Shown here: piece by piece, positions 1-12,600 of the stretch | Position numbering within the stretch: position 1 is the stretch's first letter | Layout: every line of letters starts with the position of its first letter | Origin: Paramoeba atlantica | Taxonomy: Eukaryota > Discosea | NCBI GenBank assembly: GCA_977017575.1 | Contig: CDRNVI010000142.1 | Coordinates: forward strand, 1 to 64,000 | DNA: 64,000 nucleotides | Reading direction: 5' to 3' | Program-made: the position numbers and the translations under genes | The notes under the pieces: model-generated | What the model was told of the DNA's origin: nothing | What the model saw: the letters and a program-made list of their open reading frames with translations, nothing else | Database searches by the model: none

Positions 1-550
1 CCTAAACCCTAAACCCTAAACCCTAAACCCTAAACCCTAAACCCTAAACCCTAAACCCTAAACCCTAAACCCTAAACCCTAAACCCTAAACCCTAAACCC
101 TAAACCCTAAACCCTAAACCCTAAACCCTAAACCCTAAACCCTAAACCCTAAACCCTAAACCCTAAACCCTAAACCCTAAACCCTAAACCCTAAACCCTA
201 AACCCTAAACCCTAAACCCTAAACCCTAAACCCTAAACCCTAAACCCTAAACCCTAAACCCTAAACCCTAAACCCTAAACCCTAAACCCTAAACCCTAAA
301 CCCTAAACCCTAAACCCTAAACCCTAAACCCTAAACCCTAAACCCTAAACCCTAAACCCTAAACCCTAAACCCTAAACCCTAAACCCTAAACCCTAAACC
401 CTAAACCCTAAACCCTAAACCCTAAACCCTAAACCCTAAACCCTAAACCCTAAACCCTAAACCCTAAACCCTAAACCCTAAACCCTAAACCCTAAACCCT
501 AAACCCTAAACCCTAAACCCTAAACCCTAAACCCTAAACCCTAAACCCTA
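1..550. repeat. Telomere, (CCCTAAA)n tract
   Basis: About 78 uninterrupted CCCTAAA units run from the first base to the junction with subterminal DNA. The C-rich strand reads 5' to 3' inward, so this is the left chromosome end. TTTAGGG-type telomeres are known from land plants, many algae and several protist groups. The array is perfect, as expected for telomerase-made DNA rather than an old internal relic. Confidence 0.98.
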
Positions 551-1643
551 TATGTAAATTTCCTTATTTAGTCAATTTTTTCGTATCAATTAAAAAGCTC
601 CAAATGATGAAAAATAAATGATAGAAGATAAATCCTATTCAATAAAGGTTTTTTTAAACATATTATTAACCTTAAATCATTTTTTTGATTTCTGACATGA
701 TTTTATTAACACATTACAAAAAGTATTTTCTCAAAAGTATGCTCACATAAAAGGTCTATAAAAATCTCTCAATATCAAAAAATGAAAAATAAAAATAATA
801 GAGTAGTGTAAAAACATCAAATGAATCTTAAAATAAAGAAAATCAATTTGAGATTTATTTATTTTGTTTTTATGTAGGGAGCAATAATATTATTTGTTAT
901 AATAGGGAAACAGAGCCAAAAGTCCCAAAAGTATGTTTACAAAAGGATGCTGTAAAAATCTCTCAATATTAAAAAATGAAAAATAAAAATAATAAGGTAG
1001 TGTAAAAACATGAAGTTAATCTATTTTTAAAGAAAACTTTGAAAAATTTTATATATTACCCTCTTATGTAGGTACCAATTCATTGATGTTTTTTTATATG
1101 TAAAATACATAGAAAAAATACTCATATTTTTGGACTCTATAAAAATCTCTCAAAATGAAAAAATGAGAAATGAAAGTAATAGAGTAGTGTAAAAACATGA
1201 AATTAATCTATGTTTAAGGAAAACTATGAAAAATTTTATATATGACCTGATAATGTAGGGAGGAGACTAAAATTATATGTTTGTATGTAAAAATCATATA
1301 AATGTTTTCTCAATTATTTTTGTTCTATGAGACAAAATCAAAAATCTGGCTGGTCCAAGTTTTAGAAAATAGTTTTTTTTATTATGTTATCAAAAAAAAT
1401 GAGTCCCAGCTCACTTGTTTCCTCAATATGTAGGGTGCCACTTTAAAGTCCTATCATTATATGTGAATTTCATACATAAGACCTCTTCGTAAACTGCCTA
1501 TAACTTTTTGTGACATATTCGGATTTTAAAAAAAAATATGTCATTAGGAAGACAAAAATGAAGCGCATCTTTCTACCAGTCTCGATTTTCCGAATTGTGA
1601 AAAAAAGTGATTCAAAACGAAGTAATTAGGCCCTAAACCCTAA
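551..1643. repeat. Subterminal block, copy 1
   Basis: AT-rich non-coding DNA directly next to the telomere. A near-identical copy in the same orientation lies at 45452-46548. Both copies end in a short CCCTAAACCCTAA motif, so this copy is bracketed by telomeric sequence on both sides. Inside it a roughly 190-base motif containing 'aaaaatctctcaa' and 'gtagtgtaaaaacat' recurs about three times. I see no open frame or RNA gene. Confidence 0.9.
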
Positions 1644-1899
1644 TTAGATTCTTTGGGAGAGGAACCTTCTTGTTCGGTTCAGGCTTGCTGATGATAGTCG
1701 AGAGGTCGAGGTTGCCAAAGTTCAAGTTTGATTGAGGCCGTTGCTGAGTTGCATTCTCATTCACAGCTGTTTGACCAAGGGTGGTTGGACCCAAGACAGT
1801 TTCATCAGTGTTTGTGTTACGGTCCATAAGTTCGAAACGGCGTCGCCAAGTGTGCAGATTAAGTTCTACAGGGGTTGCAAGAGAAAAGGGAAAGCACAA
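1633..1899 (-). CDS. Short unidentified open frame in a CpG-richer island
   Basis: An 88-codon frame of ordinary, non-repetitive composition (it contains WRRRFELMDRN) lies in a stretch (about 1640-2110) richer in G, C and CpG than its surroundings. A 109-codon frame overlaps it on the other strand (1732-2061) and cannot be excluded as the real one. No domain is recognised. Position next to subterminal repeat suggests a fragment of a larger gene or element. Confidence 0.2.
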   Translation of the reverse strand: MCFPFSLATPVELNLHTWRRRFELMDRNTNTDETVLGPTTLGQTAVNENATQQRPQSNLNFGNLDLSTIISKPEPNKKVPLPKNLIRV

Positions 1900-2177
1900 G
1901 TTTTTGTCAGGAAAGTTAAAAGTGGTTTACTAAGGAGGTTAAAGGTCAGGTGTGACGAAAGGAAAGGTCCGTGGAGAATTCTTTCAGGCGTGACCGTTCT
2001 GGGAAGCGGTTACTGGATCAATAAAGGTGTCCGAAGACAATTTGAGGAATATCTTCTTTAGCGTTCTAGTTTAGCGCGTTATTTTCTTTTTCGCGTTTCT
2101 TGTTTTGTTGCGGGAGTTTGGTTGTTTGTTCGTTCGTTTAGTTTTGTTCAGAAGCAGCTGTGCATTAGTTCAGTTGG

Positions 2178-2603
2178 TTTTTTTTTTTTTTTTTTTTGAA
2201 ACAGACTTTATTCAATTAGTAGTTCTTAATCTAAGCCATTTGAATTACATTAAATTATATTTGTTTTTAACCTTTAACGAGAGGTGAAGTTTTAAACTTC
2301 AGCTTAGTTTAGTTGGTCTTTATGCTGAACTTTAGAACTTCTGCAAGTTCAGGCTGGAGGATGTACATCAGAAGGGAGAATAATCCAAAGCTCCTTCCAA
2401 GAGAATTTATCCTCAACTTTTTAGTAAACAGGGCTGAGATGTAACCTGTTCCAATTTTCACACTTTTTCAAGAGCTCCTCACTCTAATCAAATCACTCTA
2501 CAGCACCAGAAAAATTTTCTATAATATCGAAAAACTGAGATTTGAACTCGCCCCCCTAGGGTTGGACATAGTCGAATTTATGACTAAACTATGGGCGCCA
2601 ACC
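2178..2603 (-). mobile_element. tRNA-derived SINE, copy 1
   Basis: On the minus strand the element has a tRNA-like head, a body of about 300 bases and a poly-A tail (poly-T at 2178-2197 on the plus strand). The head has a Pol III box A (TAGTTTAGTC-like) and, some 30 bases on, a box B (GTTCAAATC). An AATAAAG motif precedes the tail. It matches 51333-51755 along its whole length with scattered, mostly transition differences. Box sequence and spacing fit known tRNA-derived SINEs. Confidence 0.8.
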
Positions 2604-3043
2604 TGATAAGAATTTATTTCAAAAACCTAAACAGAAGAGATGGAAGTTGCACCATCATCAGAATGGCAAATCTGATTGATCCACCAGACACCCCGACCCT
2701 AACCTTGATTGTGACTAAACTGCAGACACCAACCCAGCTTAGTTCAGTTGGTCTTTATGTTGAACTTTAGAACTTCTGTAAGTTCAGGCTAAAGGATGCA
2801 CATCAGAAGGAAAAATAATCCAAAGCTTCTTCTAAGGGAATTTATCCTCAACTTTTTAGCAGACAGGGCTGAGATGTAACTTGTTCTGATTTTTACACTT
2901 CTTCAAGAGCTTTTTACTCTAATCAAATCACTCTACAGCACCAGAAAAATTTTCTATAATATCAAAAAACTGGAATTTGAACTCACCCCCCTGAAGTTGG
3001 ACATAGTTAAATTTACAACTAAACTACAGGCACCAACTTGTGT
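2604..3043 (-). mobile_element. SINE fragments of the same family
   Basis: At about 2690-2735 there is an isolated remnant of the tRNA-like head. It abuts a third copy (2736-3043) that keeps body and head but lacks the 3' segment and poly-A tail. With copy 1 this makes a small cluster of nested or tandem insertions near the telomere. The internal join 'caaccc/agcttagttcag' is abrupt. Confidence 0.65.
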
Positions 3044-3975
3044 TAGAAATATGTTGAATGGATAACTGAAGAGCAGTTCTCAAAAGTTTCACAAAAAGAT
3101 GAGAAACTTTCTAATAACATCATCAATGGTGTTTTTTATTTAGATTCATAGAAGATTAACTTGGAGGAGACCAAGGGTTGACTTGAAGGAGATTGGGAAT
3201 TGACTTGGAGAAGATCAAGAGTCAGATCAAACAAATAGAGTAGAGAGCCAAATGTTTTCAGAGTAGCACACATTGCTCATGTGCAATACTAAACTCTTAT
3301 TTGTTTTTACAAGTTCTCATACAGTTGAAAAACAAAAATGATCAAATAATAAAAATGAAGAAGGAGAGAGAGAGAGTAGAATAACTCTTCTTAGATGGCT
3401 CTGAAAAACAAACAGGAGGAAACAATAACATCAAAAGAGGAAAAGGGTTTTTTGGTGATAATGTCCATAAAGAAGAAAAGAAAGAATCATGGAGAATTGG
3501 TTGACAGAGCAAGAATTCCATTTTTAATCTCCTTCTTTTCTTTTTTTGTAATTGAATTCATTTTTTTCTTTTGAGATTGAATCTAGCAAGCATTTTGAAA
3601 AAAGAATCAAAAATTTGAAAGAAAGGAAACCAAAAAAATTAACAATTTTCATCTTGAATTCTTTTCAAATTACTTTTTTTCTTTTTTTTTATTAGAAAAA
3701 TATAGCCAAAACAATTTAGTTTTAAGTTCTTTGTTTTTTTTTCTTTTTTTTTCTTTTTGTTTTTTGTTTTTTTCTCAAATGTTTAAACAAATTGCTCACT
3801 CTGTTTGGACCTGAACTCCTTCTTGAAGATTCTTTCAACAAAGATTTTTGCTTGATTGAAGAATTTTGGCTCTCAATTGCTTGTAGGACAATTCTTCATC
3901 ATGACAAAAAAGATATTGGGCTTTTTCTTTTATTTAGGATTTGGATGGGAAAATACACCAAGTTTTGATGTCAGG
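3044..3975. other. AT-rich DNA without recognisable gene
   Basis: Contains a short reiterated segment at 3160-3230 built on 'gacttggagaagatcaag' and several T-rich runs (3660-3775). No frame longer than a few tens of codons and no element boundary could be supported. Confidence 0.6.
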
Positions 3976-4160
3976 TTGTGAGAGTATTTCAACTCTCAAA
4001 GATGCTTCTTGATTTGATATTGTTTTGTTGTTTCCTCTACATTTTCCTGATTAGGGAGTGTTTTGTTTTGCCCAAATTTGTGTTTTGTCATGAATTTGGT
4101 TTGTATTGCTTTTGTTGTACTTTGAGCAGAAGTTGTAGATATCATAATAAATTTAGGAGA
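3976..4160 (+). repeat. Dispersed repeat shared with 28.74-28.92 kb
   Basis: Translated, this stretch (with FQLSKMLLDL) resembles the reverse strand at 28740-28916 (with LQLTKMLPDL), and the DNA is visibly similar too. The two copies are in opposite orientation. It may be an exon or part of an unrecognised element; no function can be assigned. Confidence 0.5.
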
Positions 4161-4419
4161 TTTAAACCAATTCGTTTCTTTGTTCTGTTTGTATTAGTAG
4201 TAGAAATGCACCATTCTATACTTTTGAGCTAACCAAGTTGAATTCCATTTGGAAATCCAGTCTTTGAAAAATGAAAATGGATTTTAAATTATGGGTACTT
4301 GGTTTGTAAATCTGAAAACTGAAAAAAAAACATAAAATTACCACCTTAACAACCATCAAAAAGTTGCTTTTTACACCTTTAAACACTGAATTGCTACTAA
4401 AAAAAATGGGTCTGAACTT

Positions 4420-5527
4420 TATTTTTAAAATTTGTATTTTCTCAAAAATCAGATGTGGTGAAAGAATAAAATCCTTTTTTAGCCTCTAAGGACTCAAACC
4501 AAAAAAGAAACTAAAAAAAAGGAAAGTTTTAAATTTAAAGGTTTTCAAGTGTTTTATAACAGTTCAAGACATACAAACCCTCATCTGGGGGATGTGGGCT
4601 TTACAGTTTTCAAAAAAGAGAAAGAAATATGTAGTGAGTTTGAAACCATTCCTTTTAGATTCAACAATATTGGTGAATTTACAGGCTGCTTGAAAGGAAT
4701 GCAATGTGTCAGATCAATGACAAATAAGATTGAAGTTATTGGAGATTGTATGATTCTTACCAAGACTGTGCCCAAAACCCATACCACCAAAAACTATGCT
4801 TTGAATAAATTACTTTGTGAAATCTATAAGTTAGCAATGTGCTTTGATGAGATAGAATTCACTTATATACTCTGAAAACTTAACAAGTGAGTTGATGCAA
4901 TTGCAATTACTGCAAGTTGGTCTAAAAAAGATGGAACTTGTACTGTGATTGACCATCATTGGAATCCAAGATCACAACATGTTGCAGAACCCAGTGAAGA
5001 ATGGATTATTCTTAATTCAACCTTGTGGAACTGAATCAATTCCCCCCTCACTCATGACTAGACTTTCTCCATCCCCCCAGAAAATTTTGTAAGGAAATTC
5101 CAAGGGAACACAATAACAACCCCCCATGTCTTATTTCCAATCCAAACTGCTCTTGAGAATGCTTTAATCCTCCCTGTAATAATTACTAAGGATATCCAAG
5201 GATGGTTCCATCAGTCCCAAAAAAGCAACCTTATGAGGAACTTTATTGAAGAAGATTTTCAAAGGAATGTAATTAACTTTATTGAAAACTCCAAATTGAA
5301 TTCACTCCCTGCTTTTAGAAGGCAGACAATCAAACATAGACCTCTTAATGAGAACTAAAGTTGGTGAAGAAATTCCAATGCATTCCATGCTGAAAAGATT
5401 ATTGAATCTGACTTTTAATTTATCTTCCCTTTCCCTCCTTTTTTCTTCTCCCCTCTTTTCCATCCTAGAGATGGTTTTTTAACTTCAATAAATGACACCT
5501 GGTGTTTGAACTTAAAAAAAAAAAAAA
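4420..5527 (+). mobile_element. 5'-truncated, decayed LINE copy (3' end with RNase H)
   Basis: This matches the 3' end of the intact LINE at 33596-40189: the RNase H domain, the C-terminal tail, the 3' UTR with AATAAA and a poly-A tail (about 5513-5527). Similarity fades near 4.4 kb, the usual 5' truncation of target-primed reverse transcription. The RNase H frame stays in register, but codons equivalent to CGA and TGG in the intact copy are now TGA or TAG. Most differences by eye are C-to-T or G-to-A, many outside CpG. It is certainly dead. Confidence 0.88.
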
Positions 5528-5589
5528 TTCATTTGTACAACTAATTGGAAATTGAATTTTGTCACTTTTTTTGAGTTTTATGTTCTTTC

Positions 5590-6052
5590 TTGTTGAATAA
5601 ATATTAAAAAAGAGAAAGAAAGAGAGAAAAGAAAAAAAAAAAAAAAAGAAAAAGAAAGAAAAAGAAAGAAAAAAAGAAAAAAGAGAGAAAAGAAAGAAAA
5701 AGAAAAAAGAAAAAAGAAAGAAAAAACAAAGGAAAGAAAAGAAAAAACAAAAAGAAAAAAAGAGAAAAGAAAGAAAAAGAAAGAAAAAGAAAAAAGAAAG
5801 AAAAAGAGAGAAAAGAAAGAAAAAGAGAAAGAAAGAGAAAGAAAGAAAAAAAAAAAAAGAGGAAGGAAAGAAAAAGAAAAGAAAAGAAAAAACAAAGAAA
5901 AAGAAACAAAAGAAAGGAAAGAAAAAACAGAGAAAAAGAGAAAAAGAAAAAGAAAAAGAAAGAAAAAGAAACAAAGAAAAAGAAAGAAAAAGAAAGAAAA
6001 AGAAAAAGAAAGAAAAAGAAAGAAAAAGAAAAAACAAAGAAAGAGAAGACAC
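5590..6052. repeat. Purine-rich (GAAA)n-like tract
   Basis: About 450 bases almost entirely of A and G on the plus strand, built on GAAA and GAAAAA units. Phenylalanine/serine-rich minus-strand frames here are an artefact of composition. Similar tracts at 6540-6640 and onward look like pyrimidine-rich intron DNA of minus-strand genes. Confidence 0.85.
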
Positions 6053-6179
6053 ACCTCCAAACTAGTTTTTTGGTTAAGAGCTTCAAGTCCATCAAAGAGG
6101 AAACTGAAAAAAAGAAAAGAGAGACTTTTTTTTTCCCTTCAAGGGACAAACAAAACAAACTTTTTTTGGTAGCAAAAAA

Positions 6180-6425
6180 AAAGCGCCAAAGGTACAAATG
6201 AAACATGATAGGTAGAAATAAAACATCCATAGGTACAAATGAAACATCTATAGGTACAAATGAAACATTCATAGGTACAAATGAAACATGATAGGTATAA
6301 ATGAAACATGATAGGTACAAATAAAACATGATAGGTAGAAATGAAACATTCATAGGTACAAATGAAACATGGTAGGTACAAATGAAACATGATAGGTAGA
6401 AATAAAATATTCATAGGTAGAAATG
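6180..6425. repeat. 20-21 bp minisatellite
   Basis: About twelve head-to-tail units of the form 'ataggtacaaatgaaacat' plus one or two variable bases, with scattered substitutions. The unit length is not a multiple of three throughout, so the apparent frame on the minus strand is not evidence of a protein. Confidence 0.9.
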
Positions 6426-6639
6426 TAGTTCTCTCAAAAAAAAAAAATGAAAAATGAAAAATGAAAAATACTTTATATTGAGATCAGTCATTTTGTCATT
6501 GAGATTAAAAGAAAAAAAAAGAATTAGAAAAAAGAATTTCTTTTCTTAAAGAAAGAAAAAAAGAAAAAAGAAAAAAGAAAAAGAAAAAGAAAAGAAAAAG
6601 AAAAGAAAAGAAAAGAAAAGAAAAGAAAAGAAAAGAAAA

Positions 6640-9600
6640 ACTCAAATAATATCAAGAGTACAATTAAGAAGAATTCCCTCTTCTTTTACATCACTCACAC
6701 AAGTTCAATCCTTACTTGCACTCCTTGAAGTTTGTTCACTCTGTTCATTTAAATCAGAAAGAAAAAAAGAAAAAGAAAGGAGAAAAGAAAAGAAAAAAGA
6801 AATAAAAAAAAGAAAGAGAAAGAAAGAGAGAAAAGAAGAGAAAGAGAAAGGGACCAATATAAACAGAAAAAAGAGATTGATCTATCACTCCAATTGTTGT
6901 TGGTCTGTACATTTTATGAGAGAGAGAAGAGAAAGAGAGAGAGAAAAAGAAAAGTGGAGAGACAAGATTGGTACATAAGTTCCTTCTGTTGACTTTAATT
7001 GATCTCTGTTTTCTTTCCTTTCATTTTGAGAGAGAGAGAGAGAGAGAAGAAAAAAAAAAAAAGAGAAAAACAAAGATAAGGAAAGAAAAAATTACCAATA
7101 GGTTTGGGAAAGTTCTTCAACTTCCAAATACTTTCTAAGCTTTTTTCAATATATTTTTCACCTCTCTTAAATCAAAAAATTAAAAGAAAAGATGAAGAAA
7201 GAGAGAGAAAGACAAACAGAAAAGAAGAGAAAGGAAAGAAAAAAGAAAGAAAAGACAAACCAACTAATTGCACAATAACTGAGTTTAACACAAGTCATAA
7301 CGACAGGGTGATTAATCCCACAAAAAATTGCTTTTGCTTCAAAGAAATTTTTTCAATTGAAACAAACCTTTGAGAAAGAGAAGAGGGAAAGAGAGAGAAG
7401 AGAAATAAATTTAAATCAAATGATTCAAGGAAGACAAAAATGAGTAGAAAAAAAGAAGAAAAAATGGAAAAAAAATAAATGGAGCAACAAAACTTCAACA
7501 AGCCCAATTAACTGTTCCAACAAATTCGCTCTCTATTCGATAGAAGTTCAGAAAAATAAAAAGAGAGAAAAGAGAAAAAGAAAGAGAAAGAAAGAGAGAA
7601 GAGAGAAAAAAGAGAAGAGAGAAAAGAGAGAAAAGAGAAACCAGAGTAACAGTCTGTTGACAGAGAATTTCAAAGGCAATAGATATTGAAAGATCATTCA
7701 AATGAATTGTTATATTCTCAATATCTTTATCCTATTTTATTTTTTATTAGAGAGAGAGAGAAGAGAGAAGAAGAGAGAGAGAGAAGAGAGAAGAAGAGAA
7801 AGAAACCTTCTCTTTCATTAACCAACTTACAAGTTGGCAAGGAGAAATAAAAGACAACATCTCTAAATAAACAACATTCATTTGTTCAGCCAACCCTTGA
7901 ATATCCCATTCTTTTTTCTGATAAAAGAGAAGAGAGGAGATAAGGACAAAAAAAAAGAAAAGAAAAGAAAAAAGAAAAAAGAAAAAAAGAAAAAAGAAAA
8001 AAAGAAAAAAGAAAAAAAGAAAAAAAGAAAAAATACAAAGGGAATTATATTCCATTTCAGGTCTGAGAAAAGTAAAGTCAATAAAAATAATAATAAGAGG
8101 AACAAAAACAGAAAAGAGAGAGGAGAGAGAAAAGAAAAAGAAGAGAAAGAGAAAGAGAAAGAGAAAGAGAAAGAGAGAAAAAAAAAAGAGAAAAGAAAGA
8201 GAAAAGAGAAAGAGAAAGAGAAAGAGACCAATCAGGACTTTTCTATTTGGATTTGAAGAAAAAAGATTGCTCTATCGCCCTAATTATTGTTGGTCTGTAC
8301 ATTTTATGAGAGAGAGAAGAGAAAATAGAAAGAAAAGAAAGAAAGAAAAGAGAGAAAGAAAAGAGAAAACATACAAAGAGTAAGAAGGATCATAAGAAAA
8401 ATGAGGAGTTACAAATGTTGATTTTTGAGAAGAATAAAAAGAGAGAAAAGAGAGAGAAAGAAAGAGAGAGAAAGAAAAAGAGAAGAGAGAAGAGAGAGAA
8501 GAGAGAAAAGAGAGAAAAGAGAAACCAGAGTAACAGTCTGTTGACAAAGAATTTCAGAGGCAATAGATATTGAAAGATCATTCAAATGAATTGTTATATT
8601 CTCAATATCTTTATCCTATTTTATTTTTTATTAGAGAGAGAGAGAAGAAGAGAGAAGAAGAGAGAGAAGAAGAGAGAGAAACCTTCTCTTTTGTTAACCA
8701 ACTCACAAGTTGACAAGGAGAAATAAGAGACAACATCTTTGAATAAACAACATTCATTTGTTCAACCAACCCTTAAACAATCCATTCTTTTTTCTTGATA
8801 AAAGAGAAGAGAGGAGATAAGAACAAAAAAGAAAGAAAAGAAAAGAAAAAAGAAAAAAGAGAAAAAGAAAAAAAGAAAAAAAGAAAAAAAGAAAAAATAC
8901 AAAATACAAAAGGGAATTATGTTCCATTTTGGGTCTGAGAAAAGTAAAATCAATAAAAATAATAATAAGAGGAACAAAAACAGAAAGGAGAAAGGAGAGA
9001 GAAAAGAAAAAGAAGAGAAAGAGAAGAGAAAAGAAAAAGAAGAGAAAGAGAAGAGAAAAAGAGAAAAAAAAAAAAAGAGAAAAGAAAGAGAAAAGAGAAA
9101 GAGAAAGAGAAAGAGACCAATAGAGATTTTTCTGTTTGGATTTGAGGGAAAAAAGATTGCTCTATCACCTCAATTATTGTTGGTCTCTACATTTTATGAG
9201 AAAGAAAAGAGAAAGAAAAGAAAAGAAAGAAAGAAAAGAAAGAAAGAAAAGAGAAAGAAAGAAAAAAGAGAAAGAAGAAGAGAAACAAATAAGGGAAAGA
9301 ATTAGAATAAATTGAGAGTAATTTTGCTCTCTTTTTCTTCCTTCCTTCTCTTTCTCTCTTTCTCTCTCTTTTCTCTCTCTTTTCTCTCTCTTTTCTCTCT
9401 CTTTTCTTTTCTTTCTTTCTCTTTCTTTCTCTTTTGTTTTTTTTCTCTTTTCTTTCTCTCTCTCCTTTTCTTTCTCTTTTTTTCCTTCTCTTTGAGAGAG
9501 AGAGAAGAAAAAAAGAAAAGAGAAAAACAAAGATAAAGAAAAGAAAAAATTACCAATAGGTTTGGGAAAGTTCTTCAACTTCCAAATACTTTCTAAGCTT

Positions 9601-12600
9601 TTTTCAATATATTTTTCACCTCTCTTAAATCAAAAAATTAAAAGAAAAGATGAAGAAAGAGAGAGAAAGACAAACAGAAAAGAAGAGAAAGGAAAGAAAA
9701 AAGAAAGAAAAGACAAACCAACTAATTGCACAATAACTGAGTTTAACACAAGTCATAACGGCAGGGTGATTAATCCCACAAAAAATTGCTTTTGCTTCAA
9801 AGAAATTTTTTCAATTGAAACAAACCTTTGAGAAAGAGAAGAGAGAAAAAGAGAGAAGAGAAATAAATTTAAATCAATTGATTAAAGAAAGACAAAAATG
9901 AGTAGAAAAAAAGAAGAAAAAATGAGGAAAAAAAATAAATGGAGCAACAAAACTTCAACAAGCCCAATTAACTGTTCCAACAAATTTGCTCTCTATTCAA
10001 TAGAAGTTCAGAAAAGTAAAAAGAGAGAAAAGAGAGAGAAAGAAAGAAAGAGAGAAGAGAGAAGAGAAGAGAGAAGAGAGAGAAGAGAGAAAAGAGAGAA
10101 AAGAGAGAAGAGAAACCAGAGTAACAGTCTGTTGACAAAAAATTTCAGAAGCAATAAACATTGAAAGATCATTCAAATGAATTGTCATATTCTCAATATC
10201 TTTATACTATTTTATTTTTTATTGAATTTTGAGACTGAAAAAGTGAGAACAATGAGAGAAAAGCACTATTAAAGGAGAATTGCTCCCTTCAGATAAACAA
10301 AAATAATTGAAAAAAACTCAATAATGAGAAAATAATCAATAAAATCAATAAAAAGAATATTATTGAACAAAAATCAATTTTATTGACAAAAAATTCAAAA
10401 AAAATCCTGCTCAAATCAAGGCAATGCGGTTTGAACCTGTTGCCCCCTATGTGGCTGGAAGGTCACCATAACTGTCACAGAATTTTCTGCTGTTGGAGGT
10501 TCATCAAATCCCAGAATGCGAGCAGCATGTTCACCAGCTGTGCGGTCTGAGTCTTCATAATATCCACGAGCAACCTGCTCGCTGGTCCAGCCTCCACATA
10601 CCATCAACTGGTCATTTTATGCTGGTTATTTTCTTCACCAATTTTGCGACATATCCTTTCCCAAGGTGTTGAGCAGCAAATTTTTCTTGGTGTCTATTCC
10701 ATTTCCACCACAAACGAGTACCATCAGGGATTAATTCCAAATGATCAATCATTGTGTTGACTGGAATAAAGCTACCGAGAACAGGGATAACCACCTTTGT
10801 CTTTGACAACACTTTTGATTTTGAACACCTCTCCAGTGTGAAAGAGACACTTCCATTTTTCTTGAATTTCACAAGATTACGGTCGATTTCCACACTTCGG
10901 GCCAATCCAAAGAATGAAAACATTGTCAACAAAGCATCTTGAAGCTCTTCTCCTGTAGTAATTCCACGATTTATATACTGTTTGATCTCATCCACCAAGA
11001 AAACCACCTTCTTTTTTGGCTCATATCCTGCTGTCTCTCCTTTCAACATTCGATTTAATCAATGAGTTTCAGAGAAGTCAATCGCATATTTACACAAAAT
11101 GTAGCGTTTTACGAGAGCACTGGGAAGAACGAACTCAAACTGTATACACAATCTCTGTTCCGATGGGCCAACACAAACAAATACTTTTGGTAAAACTTGA
11201 TCAACAAGTCTTCATTGATGACATAATCCTTTTCTTGTTCGTCATTCTTCTTATAAAATTTCGTCAAAAAGTCTTCGAATCAGCTTGCCACAGTTAAGAA
11301 AGCTTTTCGGGTTGCCTGAGGTCCATTCAACACCATTTGGACAGAATGACGGGTAGAATCAAAGTGAAAAGAGTCCCAATCCTTTGATCAGAGTGACACA
11401 ACAAGTGGGTTTTCCACTCTTCGCGCAGGGTTCATCTCTTGGAAAATGAAAAAACGCCCCACGGTCTTTTCTTTGTCGTCACACAATCGTCCCAAAACAG
11501 ACTCAAACCAATCGAAATACACTATATTTATTGCTCTCATTTTTCCCAGCCTCAAAATTCAATAAAATGTTGTTGCCACTATTTGAAAAGGCATATCTTG
11601 TCTCGGGTGTTTCTAATCAGTCTCGATCAAAAACACCCTTGACAATAAACTGCCTTTTTTCAAACAGTGGCTAAATATCTATTATTAGAGAGAGAAGAGA
11701 GAGAAGAGAGAGAAGAGAGAGAAGAGAGAGAAGAGAGAGAGAAACCTTCTCTTTCATTAACCAACTCACAAGTTAGCAAGGAAAAATAAGACAACATCTC
11801 TGAATAAACAACATTCATTTGTTCAGCCAACTCTTGAACATTCCATTCTTTTTTCTGATAAAAGAGAAGAGAGGAGATAAGGACAAAAAAAAAAAGAAAA
11901 GAAAAGGAAAAAGGAAAGAAAAAAAGAAAAAAAGAAAAAAAGAAAAAAAGAAAAAAAGAAAAAAAGAAAAAAAGAAAAAAAGAAAAAAAGAAAAAATACA
12001 AAATACAAAAGGGAATTATGTTCCATTTCGGGTCTGAGAAAAGTAAAGTCAATAAAAATAATAATAAGAGGAACAAAAACAGAAAAGAGAGAGGGGAGAG
12101 AGAAAAAAAAGAGAAAAGAAAGAGAAAAGAGAAAGAGAAAGAGAAAGAGACCAATAGGGACTTTTCTGTTTGGATTTGAGGAAAAAAGATTGCTCTATTG
12201 CTCCAATTATTGTTGGTCTGTACATTTTATGAGAGAGAGAAGAGAAAGAAAAAAAAAATAGAAAAAAAAGAAAGAAAGAAAAGAAAGAAAGAAAAGAGAA
12301 AACATCCAAAGAGTAAGAAGGATTACAAAAAGAATGAGGAGTCACAAATGTTGATTTTTGAGAAGAAGAAAGGAGAGAGGGAGACCACAGAGAAGGGGAG
12401 AAGAAGAAGAAGAAGAACTTTCTGGTTTCTCTTTTTTTCTTGAGATGAAAAGAAGAGAGAAAGAGAGATAAAAAGAAGAGAAAGGAAGAGAAAGAAGAAC
12501 AGAAACGAAAAAGGGAAAGAATTAGAATGAATTTCAAGTAATTTTACTCTCTTTTTCGTCTTTCCTTCTCTTTCTCTTTCTCTCTTTCTCTCTTTCTCTT

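Noticed and set aside
5465-6414. Long Phe/Ser-rich minus-strand frames
   Set aside because: They are translations of (GAAA)n and of a 20-21 bp minisatellite; several frames are open at once, as expected from base composition alone.
7882-9305. Lys/Glu/Arg-rich plus-strand frames
   Set aside because: They run antisense through the GA-rich introns of the minus-strand cassette gene and have no codon structure beyond AAA/GAA/AGA.
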